NCBI GenBank assembly: GCA_046719185.1
Contig: JBDNDK010000034.1
Coordinates: 1-17,198, forward strand
DNA length: 17,198 bases
Origin: JBDNDK01 sp046719185
GTDB taxonomy: Bacteria; Armatimonadota; UBA5829
Reading direction: 5' to 3'
Of this stretch, positions 14,801 to 17,198 are shown piece by piece. Each line of letters starts with the position of its first letter. Position 1 is the first letter of the stretch. Below the pieces are notes generated by a model. It had not been told where the DNA came from, did not search any database, and saw nothing but the letters and a program-made list of their open reading frames with translations. The translations under genes and the position numbers were made by a program.

Positions 14801-15598
14801 GTGAGAAGAAAGTTTCTGATCATATTCTTAATATGTCTAACATCAACTGCTGCAACTGCTGTATGGGCAAATAATCATGAAGCAACGGTTGTTCCTGATG
14901 CATCTGCATTAATACTTGCTCCTATGGGGCTTGCTGCAATTGTTGCTGCAGAAAGGCGACGAAGAAGAATAGCAAGCATCAAAAGAGGTGTTGGTGCTGC
15001 ATATTTTATAACAAAAAGAGCATTCGATATTCTTCTCTCAGGTTTTCTTTTACTTGCTACAATGCCAATTTTTGCCACTATTGCAATATTGGTAAGAATA
15101 GATAGTCCAGGAACAATTTTATATAAAAGAAGAGTTATTGGAAAAAACGGTAAGTTCTTTGATATGTATAAGTTTAGATCTATGATCGAAAATGCTGAAG
15201 ATTATCTGATGAATAATGAAGAGTTAAAAAATAAGTATTATGTAAATTGTAAATTAGATAAAGATCCAAGAGTAACAAGAATCGGAAAAATATTGAGAAA
15301 AACAAGTCTTGATGAACTTCCACAATTAATCAATGTATTTCTTGGAAACATGACATTTGTTGGACCAAGACCAATTGCTGAAGATGAAATTGATATATAT
15401 GGTCCTGCTGTAGAAAGATTCAAAACAGTAACACCTGGTATCACAGGACTCTGGCAGACAAATGGTAGAAGTGAAACTTCATATCAAAAAAGAGTCCAAA
15501 TGGATATGCAGTATATTGAAAAAAGAAGTATATTACTAGATTTATATATAATTTTAGCCACTGTGCCTGCTGTTCTCCTAAAAAGAGGGGCAATGTAG
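14801..15598 (+). CDS. Undecaprenyl-phosphate sugar-1-phosphate transferase with N-terminal signal peptide and PEP-CTERM-like segment
   Basis: Residue numbers count from ATG 14795. A signal peptide (about 1-25, TAVWA-NN) is followed after 7 residues by VVPDASALILAPMGLAAIVAA (32-52) and RRRRR (54-58), the tripartite pattern of a PEP-CTERM sorting signal. The catalytic part starts at KRAFDILLSGFLLLATMPIF (74-93), the membrane hairpin of small monotopic phosphoglycosyl transferases, then YKFRSM (125-130), DPRVTRIGKILRKTSLDELPQL with the Asp173-Glu174 dyad, and GPRP (190-193). It would move a sugar phosphate onto undecaprenyl phosphate, the first step of exopolysaccharide synthesis. The start is likely GTG 14801 because GAGGG sits 6 nt before it and directly abuts ATG 14795. 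It leads a sigma54-controlled unit. Transferase call firm; role of the N-terminus unknown. Confidence 0.92.
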   Translation: MRRKFLIIFLICLTSTAATAVWANNHEATVVPDASALILAPMGLAAIVAAERRRRRIASIKRGVGAAYFITKRAFDILLSGFLLLATMPIFATIAILVRIDSPGTILYKRRVIGKNGKFFDMYKFRSMIENAEDYLMNNEELKNKYYVNCKLDKDPRVTRIGKILRKTSLDELPQLINVFLGNMTFVGPRPIAEDEIDIYGPAVERFKTVTPGITGLWQTNGRSETSYQKRVQMDMQYIEKRSILLDLYIILATVPAVLLKRGAM

Positions 15599-15673
15599 TT
15601 CCAAAAATAACTGCAAACAGCAAATTAAGCTGATCAAAAGAATCAGTATTAAAGTGAAAGGAGGGACTTGAAT

Positions 15674-16411
15674 ATGACCCTTACAAAAAGAATCGTGATC
15701 CTTGTTATAGTTGTTTTCTTAATGACTATAAGCTCAGCTTTTGCTCAAAACTATGAGCTGAAACTCTTAAACAATTCTGCATATAAACTTCCTGCAATAA
15801 CTGGTAAAATATGGCTAGCACCAGATAACGCATGGACAAATGTTTATATTGGACCTGTTTGGATAAGTGTAAAAAACACAGTAACAAATGAGACTTGGGT
15901 TCAAAGAATGCTTTGTGTTGATCCAATGGGAAGGATTTATCCCAACCAAACTTGGAATGCAACACTATCATCTGGCATACCAAGTGCAGCAATCAATCAA
16001 GCTGCTTGGGATAGAGCTGTATATATTGCAAACAACAACTATGGATGGGATACAACTGAAGGTGGTTGGAATGCGAATCAGCTTGCAGCCATTCAAATAT
16101 CAGTATGGGAAACATTAATGGATAGTACATTCAATTTAGGAGTAGGTAATTTTAAGCTGAATAGTACCGTTAATGGTGGTGATAGGACAACTATAGCCAA
16201 TTTAGCCCAAGGTTTTTATAATGACTCACAGTTAATAAATGGATATGCTAGTCAATATAGTTGGTTTAGTGCAACAACGAACGGTCAAGATATGTATTTT
16301 ATACCGGTTCCGTCACCTACAAATAATGTAGTTCCTGAAATACCAGCTTTTGCTCTTGCTCCAATGGGTCTTGCAGCATTTGGTTTAATCAGAAGAAAAA
16401 TTAACAGGTAA
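15674..16411 (+). CDS. Secreted PEP-CTERM-like surface protein with thioester-domain-like motifs
   Basis: The 245-aa protein starts with a signal peptide (cleavage SSAFA-Q, about residue 24). Cys81 lies in RMLCVDPMG and Gln141 in AAIQISVWETLMD, with Trp145 four residues on. This Cys and Gln-x-x-x-Trp arrangement resembles the domain found in many PEP-CTERM proteins and Gram-positive thioester adhesins, where Cys and Gln form an internal thioester. The C-terminus VVPEIPAFALAPMGLAAFGL then IRRKINR is a PEP-CTERM-like signal: VPE motif, hydrophobic helix, basic end. It is probably exported, recognised by an exosortase-type enzyme and left on the surface. The start at 15674 has GGAGG 9 nt upstream; TTG 15668 is less likely. 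It lies 75 nt after the sugar transferase and ends in a terminator. Confidence 0.8.
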   Translation: MTLTKRIVILVIVVFLMTISSAFAQNYELKLLNNSAYKLPAITGKIWLAPDNAWTNVYIGPVWISVKNTVTNETWVQRMLCVDPMGRIYPNQTWNATLSSGIPSAAINQAAWDRAVYIANNNYGWDTTEGGWNANQLAAIQISVWETLMDSTFNLGVGNFKLNSTVNGGDRTTIANLAQGFYNDSQLINGYASQYSWFSATTNGQDMYFIPVPSPTNNVVPEIPAFALAPMGLAAFGLIRRKINR

Positions 16412-16439
16412 TATAAAATATAATAATCAAATCAAAATC

Positions 16440-16475
16440 TGGCATGTGTATAACTTGTGCACATGCCATTTTTCT
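16440..16475 (+). terminator. Rho-independent terminator after the PEP-CTERM-like gene
   Basis: TGGCATGTG (16440-16448) pairs perfectly with CACATGCCA (16460-16468), with an 11-nt loop, followed by TTTTTCTTA. It lies 29 nt after the stop codon and closes the two-gene sigma54 unit. Confidence 0.88.
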
Positions 16476-16592
16476 TATTGGAACAATAATTTTCATACTA
16501 TCGTATTCAATATAAATTTACCGATCATATTATTATATAATTAAATATTTCAATATCAGTAATCTATCTAATTAGGTGTGAAATATTTATGC

Positions 16593-16603
16593 TATGGTAT
16601 AAT
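16593..16603 (+). promoter_or_regulatory. Extended -10 sigma70 promoter before the Wzz-like gene
   Basis: TATGGTATAAT contains a perfect TATAAT (16598-16603) preceded by TGn. No convincing -35 is seen, as is normal for extended -10 promoters. The leader to the ATG at 16693 would be about 83 nt. Confidence 0.5.
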
Positions 16604-16692
16604 TTCAATTAGGTAATACATAATAACTTATTAATATGGAATATTTGAAATAGCTTAAGATTTTGCTCCAGGGAAGGAAAAGGAATAGGTTT

Positions 16693-17198
16693 ATGACTTT
16701 TTGGCAAATTGTAAGAGTTATAAAAACAAGATTATGGTTAATTTTATCTGTAGTTGCTATCACAACAACAGTAATTTTCATTGCAGCTCCAAAGCCTAAA
16801 ATTGCATATAAAGCAGCAGCACTAGTCCAACCTACTCCACAAGTAATGATGGGAGGTGGAAGTACAGCAACAGAGGGCAATAAAAACATTCCTGATAGAG
16901 CAGTAATTTTAAGTAATCTTATAATTTTAGCTCAAAGTGGTGATGTGTATCAGAAGGCTATGGATTTTCTCGCATTACCTGTTGAAGAGCAAAGGAAACA
17001 AGCACCTGATCTTCCAGATTATAAGCAAATAACAAGAATAGAGCTTTCTCCAGGCGAATTACTGACATATGGCAAATGGGTAGAAGTCATTGAAGTTGTT
17101 CCTGTTAATAATCCTAGTGTTGGTGAAAGAGGAACAACAACTGATATTATTCAATTATCTGTGAAATTACCACCATCTGGAACTGCACCATATTTAGC
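16693..17198 (+). CDS. Wzz-like polysaccharide chain-length determinant, 3' end cut by window
   Basis: The frame begins MTFWQIVRVIKTRLW after an AAGGAATAGG site and stays open to the window edge (168 codons seen). The layout fits Wzz/polysaccharide co-polymerases of the EpsF/Wzz type: a short cytoplasmic start, a first membrane span (about 15-35, LILSVVAITTTVIFIAA), then a periplasmic part opening with the typical YKAAALVQPTPQV and a helical stretch SNLIILAQSGDVYQKAMDFL. It would control polymer length together with the polymerase. The second membrane span and any tyrosine kinase domain lie beyond the edge. It follows the sugar transferase and surface-protein genes but is behind its own promoter. 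Confidence 0.75.
   Translation, partial: MTFWQIVRVIKTRLWLILSVVAITTTVIFIAAPKPKIAYKAAALVQPTPQVMMGGGSTATEGNKNIPDRAVILSNLIILAQSGDVYQKAMDFLALPVEEQRKQAPDLPDYKQITRIELSPGELLTYGKWVEVIEVVPVNNPSVGERGTTTDIIQLSVKLPPSGTAPYL

Noticed and set aside
15971..15990. TGGCATACCAAGTGCA, a loose -24/-12 match inside the PEP-CTERM-like gene
   Set aside because: It lies inside coding sequence, has several mismatches in the conserved positions and no gene start at the right distance.
1..17198. CRISPR arrays, insertion sequences, phage genes or long direct repeats
   Set aside because: No regularly spaced repeats, transposase motifs, terminal inverted repeats or integrase-like proteins were seen on either strand; the tRNA genes have no adjacent integrase or obvious attachment-site duplication.

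Overview
The window is AT-rich bacterial chromosome using the standard code. The cell type looks diderm (Gram-negative-like): there is a MucB/RseB-like periplasmic protein, an HtrA/DegP-type protease with a signal peptide, and a PEP-CTERM-like sorting signal next to exopolysaccharide genes. I cannot name the lineage from sequence alone. No mobile element, CRISPR array or phage gene is visible.

Layout. Positions 1-91: the 5' end of a tRNA-Leu on the minus strand with its promoter. 133-3307 (minus): glutamate dehydrogenase, a class I methyltransferase, an overlapping small membrane ORF and a MucB/RseB-like protein. 3397-6117 (minus): a GH38 alpha-mannosidase with a rho-independent terminator. 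6265-9850 (plus): a three-gene HtrA cluster, one intact protease with about four PDZ domains followed by two paralogues that have lost the catalytic His and Ser. 9932-10723 (minus): exodeoxyribonuclease III. 10830-11018 (minus): tRNA-Gly(CCC) and tRNA-Cys(GCA) behind a good sigma70 promoter. 11244-12055 (plus): a GlmU-like left-handed beta-helix protein behind a perfect consensus sigma70 promoter. 12081-13646 (minus): pdxS-pdxT, the two-subunit PLP synthase; a perfect 14-bp inverted repeat separates pdxT from the convergent beta-helix gene. 13795-14367 (minus): a nitroreductase-family protein.

The right end (about 14,555-17,198, plus) is the most interesting part. It appears to be the start of a sigma54-controlled exopolysaccharide/PEP-CTERM-type locus. 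A near-consensus -24/-12 element precedes a sugar transferase whose N-terminus is a signal peptide plus a PEP-CTERM-like segment (VPD, a hydrophobic stretch with LAPMGLAA, then five arginines). The next gene encodes a secreted protein with Cys and Gln motifs resembling a thioester domain, and its C-terminus carries a homologous signal (VPE, LAPMGLAA, RRK). A terminator follows, then a Wzz-like chain-length determinant that runs off the edge. The same signal thus sits at the N-terminus of a membrane glycosyltransferase and at the C-terminus of its secreted neighbour.

How the genes may work together (inference): the right-hand locus starts a lipid-linked polysaccharide, sets its chain length, and exports and anchors a surface protein to envelope or polysaccharide. 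The HtrA cluster and the RseB-like protein suggest envelope quality control. The remaining genes are metabolic or DNA-repair housekeeping.
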